Assembly: GCF_000376825.1 (NCBI RefSeq)
Contig: NZ_AQXW01000004.1
Span: 1,178,001 to 1,242,000 of the forward strand
Direction of reading: 5' to 3'
DNA from: Demetria terragena DSM 11295
Lineage (GTDB): Bacteria > Actinomycetota > Actinomycetes > Actinomycetales > Dermatophilaceae
DNA: 64,000 nucleotides
Part shown: positions 16,809 to 25,747 of the stretch, piece by piece
Layout: each line of letters opens with the position of its first letter
Position numbering within the stretch: position 1 is the stretch's first letter
The notes under the pieces: generated by a model
What the model saw: the letters and a program-made list of their open reading frames with translations, nothing else
What the model was told of the DNA's origin: nothing
The model's database searches: none
Program-made: the position numbers and the translations under genes

Positions 16809-19199
16809 CTATTCCTTCGCATCCATAGTGGTTCCGGCGGCCGAGCGCACGAGTTCGCGCACCCGGGCGGGCGTCAGCGGGCACGATCGCACGACGACGC
16901 CGAACGGGCGCAGCGCGTCCTCGACAGCGTTGGCAATCGCCGCCGGCGGACCGACGGCACCCCCTTCGCCGAGCCCTTTGACGCCCAGTGTGTTCGTCGG
17001 GCTGGGACACGAAATCTCGTCGAGCCGCACGTCGGGAACGCTGGTGGCGGTGGGGATCAGGTAGTCCATGAAGGTTGTCGTCACAGGCTGACCCGCATCG
17101 TCGTATTGCATATGCTCAAGGAGCGCCCCACCTAAGCCCTGCACGACACCGCCCACGATCTGAGCGTCGGCAATCATCGGATTCACGATCCGACCAGCCT
17201 CGTGGACGACGACGTAGTCCTCAATCTCAACCCGCCCGGTGTGGATATCGACATCGACCACGGCCGCATGCAGGCCTGAGGAGGTCGCGTAGTTCGGAGG
17301 CTGGAAGTACGACGTCTCCGACAACGAGTCACGCCCATCGGCATGCGCCCGCATGGGCAGCGAGCGCAGCACCTCGGCCAAACTGAGCGTCTGCTCGGGC
17401 GCACCGGCCACGCGAACCCTTCCGTCGACGAGGTCGAGCTTGCCGGAATCGATCTCCAGCAACTCGGCGGCGGCCGTGAGGATCCGCTCCTTGACGAGGA
17501 CGGCAGCCTGATGGATCGCGTTCCCGGCCGTCACCAGCGCCCGGCTAGCCATGGTGCCGACTCCAAACGGAACGTCAGAGGTGTCGCCGGCAACCACCTC
17601 AACGTCCTCGACCCGAACTCCTAGCGCTGCCGCGGCTATCTGCGCGAATGTCGTGCGGTGGCCCTGCCCCTGGGAAGGAGCACCGGTGTGCACCCGAACC
17701 CGACCCGAGGGAAGCACCGTCACCTTGCCGCCTTCGAAGGGCCCCAGACCGGTGGCCTCCAGATACATCGAGAAGCCGATTCCGAGGTGGCGGCCATCGG
17801 CGCGCGCAGCGACTTGACGCTCACGAAAACCCGACAAGTCGACCAGGTCGCGAATCCGATCGAGCATCTGCGGGTAGTCGCCGGAGTCGTACTCCTGCGG
17901 CTCTCCACGTCGGTCCAGGATCCCGGTCAGGTAGGGCATCTCCTCAGGACGAACGACATTACGGCGCCGAACCTCCCAAGGGTCCATGTCCAGTGCGACG
18001 GCCAATCTATCGATGGCTCGCTCCATCGCGAAGGTCACCTCGGGGCGGCCGGCACCGCGATACGGCGCAGTGCACATGGTGTGCGTCAACGCCCCGACCG
18101 CAACGACCTCCAACGTAGGCACCTTGTAGGGGCCCATCAGGTGGGCCAGCGAGTTGTAGGGCACGACCAGGCCGACCATATTGCGCGAGCCCAGGTTGAC
18201 GATCATGCGATCCCGCAACCCGAGGATCCGACCCTCCGCGTCGGCAGCGATGTCGACGTGGTGCACCTGCTCGCGGGCGTGCGTGCCCGCCATCAGATTC
18301 TCGTTGCGGTCTTCCTGCCAGCGGACCGGTCGGCCCAGGTCGTGGGCAGCGAAGGGGACGAGAACCTCCTCGACGATGAGGATGCCCTTCTGACCAAACC
18401 CACCACCAACGTCTACGGACACGACGCGCACCGACTCCGGGTCTAGTTCCAGGGAGGACGCTAGGTGATTGCGCACCCGGTGCGGAGTCTGGGTGTTGGA
18501 CCAGATCGTCAACGCCCCGGTGAAGGGATCATGGGAGGCGAGCATCCCACGGCATTCCATCGGCGAGGCGACATATCGCTGGGAAGCGAACGTCTCAGAG
18601 ACGACCACCGCAGCCTGCGCGAACGCTGCGTCGACGTCACCCTTTCCGTGGGCAACCTGGAGACCGATGTTGTCTTCGGCGTCGGTGAGCACCTTGGGGG
18701 CGTCGTCAGCCAGTGCGGCTTCCGGGTCAAGAACGGCCGGGAGGTTGTCGTACTCAACTTCGATCAACTCGAGTGCGTCTTCTGCGAGATAACGAGACTC
18801 GGCGATCACCATGGCCACCGGCTGCCCGACGTAGACCACCTCGTCGACAGCGAGCAGGGGGCTGGGCTGAACCCGCACTATCGGATCGAGCTGGTTCAAG
18901 ATGCCCTCCGGGATGCGCAGCTCCTCGGTGTTGACCAGCGGTTCGACACGTGCTGCGATCTGTGCTCCGTCGTACACCGCGACCACGCCTGGCGACGCAC
19001 GGGCGGCAGCGATGTCGATGCGGGTGATGTGCGCGTGGGCCACCGGGCTGCGCAAGAACGCGACCTCGAGTGCACCGTCGACCCGGAGGTCATCGACGAA
19101 ACGCCCCTGGCCACGGAGCAGACGTTCGTCCTCGACGCGGGGCACGCTGCGCCCGAGAATGCCGTCACCGATCGCGGCGCCGGATCCGTACATGCTCAT
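16809..19199 (-). CDS. Molybdenum hydroxylase large subunit (xanthine dehydrogenase/CoxL family)
   Basis: A 796-residue molybdopterin-cytosine-dinucleotide subunit that carries the hydroxylation site. The N-terminal GRSVPRVEDERLLRGQGRFVDD stretch is typical. The Mo-pocket loop reads APYRGAGRPE (about 365), lacking the AYRCSFR signature of true CO dehydrogenase. The catalytic Glu is in GLGEGGAVGPP (E745). This favours hydroxylation of an aldehyde or N-heteroaromatic ring with water-derived oxygen rather than CO oxidation. It overlaps the [2Fe-2S] subunit by 4 bp. Confidence 0.92.
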   Translation of the reverse strand: MSMYGSGAAIGDGILGRSVPRVEDERLLRGQGRFVDDLRVDGALEVAFLRSPVAHAHITRIDIAAARASPGVVAVYDGAQIAARVEPLVNTEELRIPEGILNQLDPIVRVQPSPLLAVDEVVYVGQPVAMVIAESRYLAEDALELIEVEYDNLPAVLDPEAALADDAPKVLTDAEDNIGLQVAHGKGDVDAAFAQAAVVVSETFASQRYVASPMECRGMLASHDPFTGALTIWSNTQTPHRVRNHLASSLELDPESVRVVSVDVGGGFGQKGILIVEEVLVPFAAHDLGRPVRWQEDRNENLMAGTHAREQVHHVDIAADAEGRILGLRDRMIVNLGSRNMVGLVVPYNSLAHLMGPYKVPTLEVVAVGALTHTMCTAPYRGAGRPEVTFAMERAIDRLAVALDMDPWEVRRRNVVRPEEMPYLTGILDRRGEPQEYDSGDYPQMLDRIRDLVDLSGFRERQVAARADGRHLGIGFSMYLEATGLGPFEGGKVTVLPSGRVRVHTGAPSQGQGHRTTFAQIAAAALGVRVEDVEVVAGDTSDVPFGVGTMASRALVTAGNAIHQAAVLVKERILTAAAELLEIDSGKLDLVDGRVRVAGAPEQTLSLAEVLRSLPMRAHADGRDSLSETSYFQPPNYATSSGLHAAVVDVDIHTGRVEIEDYVVVHEAGRIVNPMIADAQIVGGVVQGLGGALLEHMQYDDAGQPVTTTFMDYLIPTATSVPDVRLDEISCPSPTNTLGVKGLGEGGAVGPPAAIANAVEDALRPFGVVVRSCPLTPARVRELVRSAAGTTMDAKE

Positions 19200-19807
19200 C
19201 GTGATCCGTCCTGGGTGTTGTTTTCCTCAGCGCTGCGGTCGGACGAACAGGGCGGCGCGGCGTCTTCGGCGCCGCCGAGGAGCGCACGACAAGCCGCTTT
19301 CTTGATGTTGAGATAGCCGGTGCACCGACACAGGTTGCCGTCAAGTTGTTCGGTGACCGCAGTCTCGTCGAGATCATCCTCGCCCTCAAGCGAAGCTAAC
19401 GACATCAGGAATCCTGGGGTGCAGAAGCCGCATTGCATCCCGTGCTCCTCGTGGAAGGCGCGCTGCAGGTCGGTCAGCGGAGCATCGCCGGGTGCCAAGT
19501 CCTCCACCGTGCGGATGCTGGCGCCATCGACCTGGACGGCGAAGGCGAGGCAGGATCGCGAGGCGTGCCCATCAATGATCACGGTGCACGCCCCACATGA
19601 ACCCTGCTCACACCCGACGTGGGTGCCGGTGAGCCGGAGGCGATGACGAAGGAAGTCGACCAGCAGGAGCCGCGACTCGACCATGGCCCGCACGGGCTGG
19701 CCGTTGATTTCCAGCCCAATTTCGTGCCAGGTCGAAGGCTCGGCCAACGGCGGCAAGTCGGCATCCCAGCGGGGCGGCCGGACGATGGAGTCACGGATCT
19801 CAGGCAC
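19196..19807 (-). CDS. Molybdenum hydroxylase small [2Fe-2S] subunit
   Basis: A 203-residue electron-transfer subunit. The N-terminal plant-ferredoxin cluster is CEQGSCGAC with a distal Cys in ASRSC. The second cluster is CGFCTPGF and CRCTGY. The GTG at 19807 (VPEIRDSIV) overlaps the medium-subunit stop by 8 bp, the usual coupling. A longer reading from 19894 would overlap by 95 bp and is less likely. The ~45-residue lead before INGQPVRA is longer than in typical CoxS. The C-terminal tail after the second cluster is also extended and acidic. Confidence 0.88.
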   Translation of the reverse strand: MPEIRDSIVRPPRWDADLPPLAEPSTWHEIGLEINGQPVRAMVESRLLLVDFLRHRLRLTGTHVGCEQGSCGACTVIIDGHASRSCLAFAVQVDGASIRTVEDLAPGDAPLTDLQRAFHEEHGMQCGFCTPGFLMSLASLEGEDDLDETAVTEQLDGNLCRCTGYLNIKKAACRALLGGAEDAAPPCSSDRSAEENNTQDGSR

Positions 19808-20660
19808 AGCAGCGCTCCCAGGCAGTCGTGATCGCAGAAGTTGCGAGTCGGCCGGCGATCTCGATGCGAAAGGCTCCGGCCGCGTGGACGTCATCAGGGG
19901 GGTCGAGTTCGGTGGCGACCTTGGCCACGGCAGCCCTCAGGTTGTCGTCGTTTAATGGTCCGCCGGTGAGCATTGCCTCAGCGGCCTGACTCCGCGCCGG
20001 AGTCCCGGCGACGCCGAAAAAGACCACGCGGCAGGAGTCGATCGCTGCCCCCGCGCCGTCCATAGCGACGGCCACCCCAGCCGTCGCGAAGTCGCCACGG
20101 CGAGTAGCGAACTCCTCGAACGCCCAGCCACGCGCGGCGCTGGGAAAGGTCACCTCGGTCACCAATTCATCCTCTTCTAGCGTCGTCATGAACGGCCCCA
20201 CGAAGAAGTCCCTGGCCGCGATCTTCCGCTCGCCCCGCCGCGAGACCGCGACGACCGTGGCGTCGAGGGCCACCGCGGCAGCGGGAAGCTCAGCCGCCGA
20301 GTCGGCATGCGCGATACTGCCGCACACGGTGCCGCGGCTGCGGATCTGGGGGTGGCCGATGTGGCTGAGCGCCGCCTGCAGCAGGGGCCATCGGGCACCG
20401 ACCTGCTCATCGGCTAGCACTGCCGCCTGCCGTACGCCCGCTCCAACATGCAGATGCCCCTCGTCATCGATCTCGAGTCGCCGCAACTGCTCGATGCGGC
20501 AAATGTCGACGAGGACCTCCGGGTGACCCATCCGCAGATTCATCACCGGGATCAGGGACTGACCGCCAGCCAAAACCTTGACGTCACGCTCAGCGGCCAA
20601 GGCGTTCAGGGCCTCGTCCAATGTCATCGGTGCGACGTAGTCGAAGGGCGCCGGTTTCAT
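19800..20660 (-). CDS. Molybdenum hydroxylase medium FAD subunit (CoxM type)
   Basis: A 286-residue FAD-binding subunit passing electrons from the iron-sulfur subunit to an acceptor. The FAD motifs are LAGGQSLIPVMNLRM (31-45) and TVCGSIAHADSAAELPA (about 111-127), and a CO-dehydrogenase-flavoprotein C-terminal domain follows. It is the first of four genes medium - small - large - CoxG, all overlapping or within 9 bp. The operon is divergent from the second MarR gene. Confidence 0.9.
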   Translation of the reverse strand: MKPAPFDYVAPMTLDEALNALAAERDVKVLAGGQSLIPVMNLRMGHPEVLVDICRIEQLRRLEIDDEGHLHVGAGVRQAAVLADEQVGARWPLLQAALSHIGHPQIRSRGTVCGSIAHADSAAELPAAAVALDATVVAVSRRGERKIAARDFFVGPFMTTLEEDELVTEVTFPSAARGWAFEEFATRRGDFATAGVAVAMDGAGAAIDSCRVVFFGVAGTPARSQAAEAMLTGGPLNDDNLRAAVAKVATELDPPDDVHAAGAFRIEIAGRLATSAITTAWERCCA

Positions 20661-20713
20661 GCCCCGACCCCAGGCGATGTCGGCGCGAAGCGCTCCGCTT
20701 CCTCTTCAGCCAT
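20657..20713 (-). CDS. Possible 18-residue leader peptide coupled to the medium subunit
   Basis: A short frame, MAEEEAERFAPTSPGVGA, ends with TGA overlapping the medium-subunit ATG (ATGA) and is preceded by GGAAGAG. The arrangement would couple translation. It is short and could be chance, although the frame stays open to 20887 upstream. Speculative. Confidence 0.3.
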   Translation of the reverse strand: MAEEEAERFAPTSPGVGA

Positions 20714-21037
20714 ACTCTTCCGTCGCTCCTTCGCACCAAGCGAAGCCCGGTGCTCGATCTCGGTGACATTGCACAAATCCGAGCCACGCAAGTCGTGACA
20801 ACGGCGCGTCGTCACGGGGTAACCCTCATCGCTGAGGCCCATCCCTCCCGTAACAGGGGATTCCTCACAAGACTGGTGTCTTGTCACTAAGAAGTCAAGC
20901 GCTAAGAGAGATTACCTGTGAGCATGCTCGTTGGCAGCCTCGTGTTTCGAACGTCGAACTGTGCCACACTCGTCCAACGTTGCGCCTTCACCGCTACCGA
21001 TGAAGACAGATTGCCTTAGAACTCAGAGGACAGAACC
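20714..21037. promoter_or_regulatory. Divergent promoter region of Mo operon and MarR gene, with ACAAGAC-TGGT-GTCTTGT dyad
   Basis: The 324-bp region has no convincing gene. It holds a perfect 7-bp dyad with 4-bp spacer at 20867-20884 and nearby CACTAAGAAG / GCTAAGAG elements. These fit an operator for the adjacent MarR controlling both directions. Confidence 0.55.
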
Positions 21038-21610
21038 ATGGTGCAAGAACGAGCGAAGCGATCCTCAGATCTGGTCGATCTCATCGTCGACCAATGGACC
21101 CGAGAACTCCCCGACCTCGACGTCAGTAGTGTCAACGTGTTGGGCCGTCTGCACCGTTGCGACATTCGCTATCAGGCCATGGTCAGCGCCGTACTCGAGG
21201 AGTTCAATCTGAGCACCGCGGCGTTCGACGTGCTTGCCTCGCTGCGCCGCAGCAGCCCCGACTACCGTCGCACGGCAGGGCAGTTGGCCCAGATCGGGCT
21301 GATCAGCTCGGGTGGGCTGACTCAACGCATCGATCGGCTGGAACGTTCCGGCCTGGTCCGGCGAGTGCGTGATGCCAATGACCGCCGCGTGGTCGACATC
21401 GAACTCACCGACGAAGGCCGCTCGCTGATCGACACCGTGCTGAAGCAGCACTTCGCCGAGCAAAACAGATTCCTGGTCGGACTCACCCGCAGCGAGCAAA
21501 AGCAGCTCAGCCAGTTGCTGTCCAAGCTCGAGGTGTCGCTCGAAGTCGCCGAGAGGCTGCGTGCCGACAGCGATCCGACGCCGGCAGAACCCGGCTCCCC
21601 CGAGCGGTAG
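21038..21610 (+). CDS. MarR-family transcriptional regulator
   Basis: A 190-residue winged-helix protein. LSTAAFDVLASLRRSS, AGQLAQIGLISSGGLTQRID, RLERSGLVRRVRDANDRR and VVDIELTDEG give the full MarR helix-turn-helix and wing. AGAGGA precedes the ATG. It lies between the Mo hydroxylase operon (divergent) and the aldehyde dehydrogenase (convergent) and probably senses an aromatic pathway compound. The C-terminus is rich in charge and Pro. It is similar to the MarR at 14.3 kb. Confidence 0.9.
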   Translation: MVQERAKRSSDLVDLIVDQWTRELPDLDVSSVNVLGRLHRCDIRYQAMVSAVLEEFNLSTAAFDVLASLRRSSPDYRRTAGQLAQIGLISSGGLTQRIDRLERSGLVRRVRDANDRRVVDIELTDEGRSLIDTVLKQHFAEQNRFLVGLTRSEQKQLSQLLSKLEVSLEVAERLRADSDPTPAEPGSPER

Positions 21611-21627
21611 GACCGGGAGGCATCCCG

Positions 21628-23136
21628 TCAGCCGCGGACCCACGGTAGCGGCTCGCCCGTGAGATCCCAGAAGATGCTCTTCTGGCGCATGTAGGACGAG
21701 ATCCCGTCGCGCCCTTTCTCCGTGCCCAGGCCACTTGCCTTGTGGCCACTGAAGGGAGTGGAGATGCTGAACTGCTTGTAGGTGTTGATCCACACCGTAC
21801 CGGCGTCGACTGCCCGCGCGATTCGGTAGGCACGCCGATAGTCGGCAGTCCAGATGCCGCAAGCGAGCCCAAACTCGTTGTCATTGGCCTGCGCTAGCAG
21901 ATCCTCCTCGTCCGAGAACGGCAGCACCACTGCCACCGGACCGAAGATCTCCTCACGGCAGATCGCGTCGGCATTCGTCACTCCGGCGAGAATTGTCGGC
22001 AGGTAGTACGCACCATCAGCCAGGGCCGGGTCATTGGGTACCGCTCCCCCCGTCAGCACCTGCGCACCGGCAGCGACAGCCTCTGCCACCATCCCGGCGA
22101 CCTGGTCACGATGCGCATGGTGGACCAGTGGCGCGACCTCAGTAGCCGGATCGGTGCCGGGCCCGACCCTTAGCCGCTCGGTCGCCGCCACGAGACGCTC
22201 GAGAACCTCGGTATACACGGAGCCATGGATGAAGACGCGGGAGCCCGCGATACAACTCTGCCCGCTGGACGAAAAGATCCCATAAAGGATCCCCGACACG
22301 GCCTGGTCGATATCGGCGTCGGGGAACACGATCGTCGGGGACTTACCTCCGAGTTCGAGGGTGAGCGGCATGATCTTGTCCGCCGCAACTCGGCCGATCG
22401 TTCGTCCGGTCGCGGTACCGCCGGTGAACGACACCTTGCCCACCTGTGGATGCGCAACGATCGCGTTGCCGACGGTGGAGCCTGGGCCGGGAAGCACCGA
22501 CAACAATCCGGCCGGCAGACCAGCCTCCTGGCAGAGCCGACCGAGCAGGAGAGAAGTGAGCGGCGCCCAGACCGGCGGCTTCAGCACAACAGCGTTTCCC
22601 GCGGCCAGCGCGGGAGCGACCTTCTGCGCGTCGGAGGCAATCGGTGAGTTCCACGGGGTGATCGCCCCGACAACGCCGTACGGCTCGTGGGCGGTCATGG
22701 TCAAACTGCCGCCGCGCCGCGGGGGCATAGCCTCCTCCATAGTCTCGAGGGCGGCTGCCATGTAGCGAAAGGTGCCCGCCGCACTGACTGCCAGGGCGCG
22801 CGTCTCGGCGCGGGTTTTTCCGGTATCGGCCGTCTGCACGGCGGAGATCAGATCCGCATGCCGATCGATCGTCTCGCCGATCCGGTGCAGGATTGCGGCG
22901 CGCTGGTGCGCCAGTAGATCACGCCAACTCGGGTCCTGCGAGGCCTTCAAGCCGCGCCGAACCGCTTCGTCGACATTCTCGATCGACGCGCCGTGGAAAC
23001 GATGGACCACCCGACCTGTTGCAGGATCGCGACTCTCGACCAGTTCACCGCCACCCGTGCGCCAGGTGCCGCCGACCAGGATCTCATCACGTGCCTCGGC
23101 GAACGGATCTGATGGGTCCTCAACTATCCGGTCCAT
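21628..23136 (-). CDS. NAD(P)-dependent aldehyde dehydrogenase
   Basis: A 502-residue ALDH-superfamily enzyme. It has the substrate/cofactor motif TPWNSPIASDAQKVAPALAAG, the loop VSFTGGTATGR, the general base LELGGKSP and catalytic Cys near residue 295 in SSGQSCIAGS, with the later EEIFGPVA. It would oxidise a semialdehyde or aromatic aldehyde to an acid. It is divergent from the cupin/dioxygenase operon, where a ring-fission semialdehyde is the obvious candidate substrate, though a betaine-aldehyde-type substrate cannot be excluded. Confidence 0.9.
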   Translation of the reverse strand: MDRIVEDPSDPFAEARDEILVGGTWRTGGGELVESRDPATGRVVHRFHGASIENVDEAVRRGLKASQDPSWRDLLAHQRAAILHRIGETIDRHADLISAVQTADTGKTRAETRALAVSAAGTFRYMAAALETMEEAMPPRRGGSLTMTAHEPYGVVGAITPWNSPIASDAQKVAPALAAGNAVVLKPPVWAPLTSLLLGRLCQEAGLPAGLLSVLPGPGSTVGNAIVAHPQVGKVSFTGGTATGRTIGRVAADKIMPLTLELGGKSPTIVFPDADIDQAVSGILYGIFSSSGQSCIAGSRVFIHGSVYTEVLERLVAATERLRVGPGTDPATEVAPLVHHAHRDQVAGMVAEAVAAGAQVLTGGAVPNDPALADGAYYLPTILAGVTNADAICREEIFGPVAVVLPFSDEEDLLAQANDNEFGLACGIWTADYRRAYRIARAVDAGTVWINTYKQFSISTPFSGHKASGLGTEKGRDGISSYMRQKSIFWDLTGEPLPWVRG

Positions 23137-23242
23137 GGGCGACCTCTCCTTAGTTCAACGAGGTTGCTCGTGGCTCGCGTTCATGCTCACCCGCGCAATA
23201 CCTGCTCTCGGCCCGGGTAATCGAGATTTCTCAGTCAGGGAC

Positions 23243-23286
23243 TTGACCTCACCCAGGAACAAGCATCATAGTACTAAGTATCTTAG
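23243..23286. promoter_or_regulatory. Candidate promoter and CTAAG-TAT-CTTAG operator for the cupin/dioxygenase operon
   Basis: TTGACC at 23243-23248 and TCATAG about 17 bp downstream form a plausible -35/-10. The dyad CTAAG-TAT-CTTAG follows at 23274-23286, just upstream of the ribosome-binding site of the cupin gene. This is a good position for MarR repression. Confidence 0.5.
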
Positions 23287-23312
23287 ACATGAGACAATCG
23301 AGAGGAACAAAA

Positions 23313-23843
23313 ATGACCACCACCCCGAACTCGGTCGACAACCACGCCGAACTCGAGGAGTTGATTGACACCTGCACGGCCACCAAGGCGAGCCGTTACG
23401 AGGACTGGGACACCTTGGCGTTCCAGGCCGAGAAGGGCGGCGAGAAGTTCCGTCGGGCTCAAATCCGCTACATCGGCTCTGGCGCCACGGGCAACCACGA
23501 CGGCGACAGCCGCAGCCTCCCCTCCGAGGGGTTTACCTTCTCCAACATGCTCCTTCCCTCGGGCTGCGTCGGGCCCGAGCACACCCACCACGACGTCGAG
23601 GAGGCCTTCTTCGTCCTCGAGGGTGAAGTGGAGTTCACGGTCCACGACGTCGAGGACGGCACCAAGACCGCTAGTCGCGTCCTCGGTTACCGCGACCTGA
23701 TCCGCGTTCCGGCAGGCGTTCCGCGCAGCCTGAAGACCGTCAGCGACACTGACGCACTCATCTGCGTGATCATCGGCGCCCAGAAGCCGCAACTGCCGAC
23801 GTATCCGGAAACCTCAGAGATGTACGGCGTCACCCGCGATTGA
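23313..23843 (+). CDS. Cupin-domain protein
   Basis: A 176-residue single-domain cupin. Motif 1 is PEHTHHDVEEAFFVLEGEVEF, with the His/Glu metal-ligand pattern; motif 2 lies around GYRDLIRVPAGVPRSLKTV. The ATG at 23313 is preceded by AGAGGA, so the in-frame ATG at 23289 is unlikely. As first gene of the catabolic operon it could be a ring-cleaving dioxygenase, isomerase or decarboxylase accessory. The sequence alone does not decide. Confidence 0.82.
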   Translation: MTTTPNSVDNHAELEELIDTCTATKASRYEDWDTLAFQAEKGGEKFRRAQIRYIGSGATGNHDGDSRSLPSEGFTFSNMLLPSGCVGPEHTHHDVEEAFFVLEGEVEFTVHDVEDGTKTASRVLGYRDLIRVPAGVPRSLKTVSDTDALICVIIGAQKPQLPTYPETSEMYGVTRD

Positions 23844-23961
23844 TCGGCCTCGAAGGTGGCGAGAAACGCCAGTCGGCAGGCACCGTAGTACGTGCCTGGG
23901 CAGCAAGTGCCTGGGCAGCACGCCCGCCCTGGGCTGCCCTGAGCGCAGGGACGAGAGAGGA

Positions 23962-24921
23962 ATGAACATGACCCAGAACTTGGTGATCAACCCGGGCCCA
24001 CCGGTCGCCTCGCCGCGATCGCTGCGCTCCGTCGCGCTCTTAGTGCCTGACCCGAAGGCGTCGATCGACTTCTACACCGAGTCGTGGGGATTGAGCGCCG
24101 TCGACCGCGGGGACGACGTCGCCTGGCTTCGTGGCACCGGCGAGGAACACCACATCCTTCAGATCGGACACCACGAGCAGAACGCGCTCGGGCGCATCGT
24201 CCTGGCCCTCGGCACCCGCCGCGAGGTCGACGATGCCGCCCGCGCGCTGGAGTCTCTGGGGGTGCCGATCGTGCACGAGCCCGGGCCCCTTGATGACGCC
24301 GCCGGTGGATACGGAGTCCAGTTTGTCGACCCGGAAGGCCGCCTGATCGAACTGTCGGTCGAACGCTTCGCCGTCACGGCGAGGGACACCAATGGCCGCG
24401 AGGCGATCCCGCGTAAGGTCGCGCACGTCGTGCTCAACACAGTCGACATCGACGCGGCCTGCGCGTTCTATACAGAAGTCCTCGGCATGCGGATCTCCGA
24501 CTGGTCGGAGCACCAGATGGCATTCCTGCGCTGCAACAGCGATCACCACGTGATTGCCTTCAACCAGGCGCCCTGGACCTCCGTCAACCACGTCGCATAC
24601 GAGATGCCGACTGTCGACCACTTCATGCGCGGCATCGGCAAGCTCAAGCAGACCGGCATCGCTCCCGAGTGGGGTCCGGGACGTCACGGTCCCGGCGATA
24701 ACACGTTCTCCTATTTCACCGACCCCGCTGGGCTGGTCTGTGAATACACCTCCGAGGTCGCCCAGGTCGAGGAGGACACCTGGCTGTGCCGAGTCTGGCA
24801 GCGCACGCCTGAATTGTCTGACCAATGGGGTACTGCCGGCCCGCCGACCGAGAAGATCCGCACCCATATGGCTGGCACACCGGACGCTGGGCATCTCGCA
24901 CGTCTCTCCGCGACAGCCTGA
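23962..24921 (+). CDS. Two-domain extradiol (VOC) ring-cleavage dioxygenase
   Basis: A 319-residue type I extradiol dioxygenase made of two vicinal-oxygen-chelate modules (about 20-135 and 152-265). The Fe(II) ligands are visible in the C-terminal module: His155 (KVAHVVLNT), His210 (VNHVAYEM) and Glu261 (VCEYTSE). It would open a catechol-like or dihydroxypyridine-like ring meta to the hydroxyls. RBS GAGAGGAATG precedes the start. It ends 1 bp before the aspartate-dehydrogenase-like gene. Confidence 0.88.
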   Translation: MNMTQNLVINPGPPVASPRSLRSVALLVPDPKASIDFYTESWGLSAVDRGDDVAWLRGTGEEHHILQIGHHEQNALGRIVLALGTRREVDDAARALESLGVPIVHEPGPLDDAAGGYGVQFVDPEGRLIELSVERFAVTARDTNGREAIPRKVAHVVLNTVDIDAACAFYTEVLGMRISDWSEHQMAFLRCNSDHHVIAFNQAPWTSVNHVAYEMPTVDHFMRGIGKLKQTGIAPEWGPGRHGPGDNTFSYFTDPAGLVCEYTSEVAQVEEDTWLCRVWQRTPELSDQWGTAGPPTEKIRTHMAGTPDAGHLARLSATA

Positions 24922-24922
24922 G

Positions 24923-25747
24923 ATGTCAGCAACCCACGTTCCCGAAGGAGACAGCGGCTCGCGAGACCTACGCATCGCGGTGCTCGGCAAGGGTGCGATC
25001 GGCGGCCCCGTCGCTGCGGCGATCAAGGCCGGACACGTCACCGGTGCTCGACTGGTCGCGGTCGTTGATTCCCAAGGTGTCACAACACCCGACGACTCCC
25101 CCATCTCACTCGGCGAGCTAAACCGCCGCGCCGATCTTGTGGTCGAGGCCGCCGGGCAAAAGGTGCTCGCCGAGATCGGGCCACGGGTCATCGCCGAGGG
25201 GCTCGACCTCCTGGTCCTGTCGATCGGCGCGATGGCCGATGAGAACCTTCGCCGCACACTGTCCAGCGGACCTGGACGCCTCTATCTTTCGACGGGTGCG
25301 ATCGGAGGGCTAGACCTGCTTCGCGCGGTCGCCGACGCGGGGACACTCGAGCAGGTGACCATCGCGACGACCAAGCAGCCACGAACCTTGCTGCAGGACT
25401 GGATGGACGACGAGCAGCGCGCCGCGATCCTGGATAGCAGCGGCCGCACCGAGGTGTTGCGGAGCACGCCACAACGCGTCGCAACGGCCTTCCCCAAGTC
25501 AGCTAATGTCGCGATGGCCGTCGCCACCGCTGCCGACGACTCCGCGAAGGTGGAGGCCGTCGTGTATGCCGACCCCACCTGCACCGTGACCACGCACGAA
25601 CTCAGCGTGCGTTCGAGCACGGGCAACTACTGGTTCCAGATCAAGAATCTGCCCTCTCCCGACAATCCGGCCACCTCGAGCCTGGTCCCGTTTGCGGTCC
25701 TCCGTGCGTTGCAGGATCTCGCTGGTCGACGAGAGACCCTCATATGA
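24923..25747 (+). CDS. Aspartate dehydrogenase-like NAD(P)-binding protein (DUF108/NadX family)
   Basis: A 274-residue protein. The N-terminal Rossmann segment is IAVLGKGAIGGPVAAAI. The C-terminal aspartate-dehydrogenase domain includes STGAIGGLDLLRA, ATAFPKSANVAMAVA, HELSVRSSTGNYWF and NPATSSLVPFAVLRAL. Family enzymes interconvert L-aspartate and iminoaspartate. Inside a ring-cleavage operon it may act on an amino- or hydroxy-dicarboxylic intermediate. The start is fixed by the neighbouring stop at 24921; its TGA overlaps the next ATG. Confidence 0.85.
   Translation: MSATHVPEGDSGSRDLRIAVLGKGAIGGPVAAAIKAGHVTGARLVAVVDSQGVTTPDDSPISLGELNRRADLVVEAAGQKVLAEIGPRVIAEGLDLLVLSIGAMADENLRRTLSSGPGRLYLSTGAIGGLDLLRAVADAGTLEQVTIATTKQPRTLLQDWMDDEQRAAILDSSGRTEVLRSTPQRVATAFPKSANVAMAVATAADDSAKVEAVVYADPTCTVTTHELSVRSSTGNYWFQIKNLPSPDNPATSSLVPFAVLRALQDLAGRRETLI

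Noticed and set aside
18465-19316. Long open frame antisense to the molybdenum hydroxylase genes
   Set aside because: High-GC DNA gives long antisense frames; the opposite strand encodes a clear CoxL/CoxS pair with all motifs.
16809-20660. Carbon monoxide dehydrogenase (CoxMSL)
   Set aside because: The large-subunit loop reads APYRGAGRPE and lacks the AYRCSFR active-site signature, so a generic Mo hydroxylase is the safer call.
24040-25257. 405-codon frame antisense to the dioxygenase and NadX-like genes
   Set aside because: Low-complexity, Arg/Ser-rich translation with no motif; shadow of real genes on the + strand.
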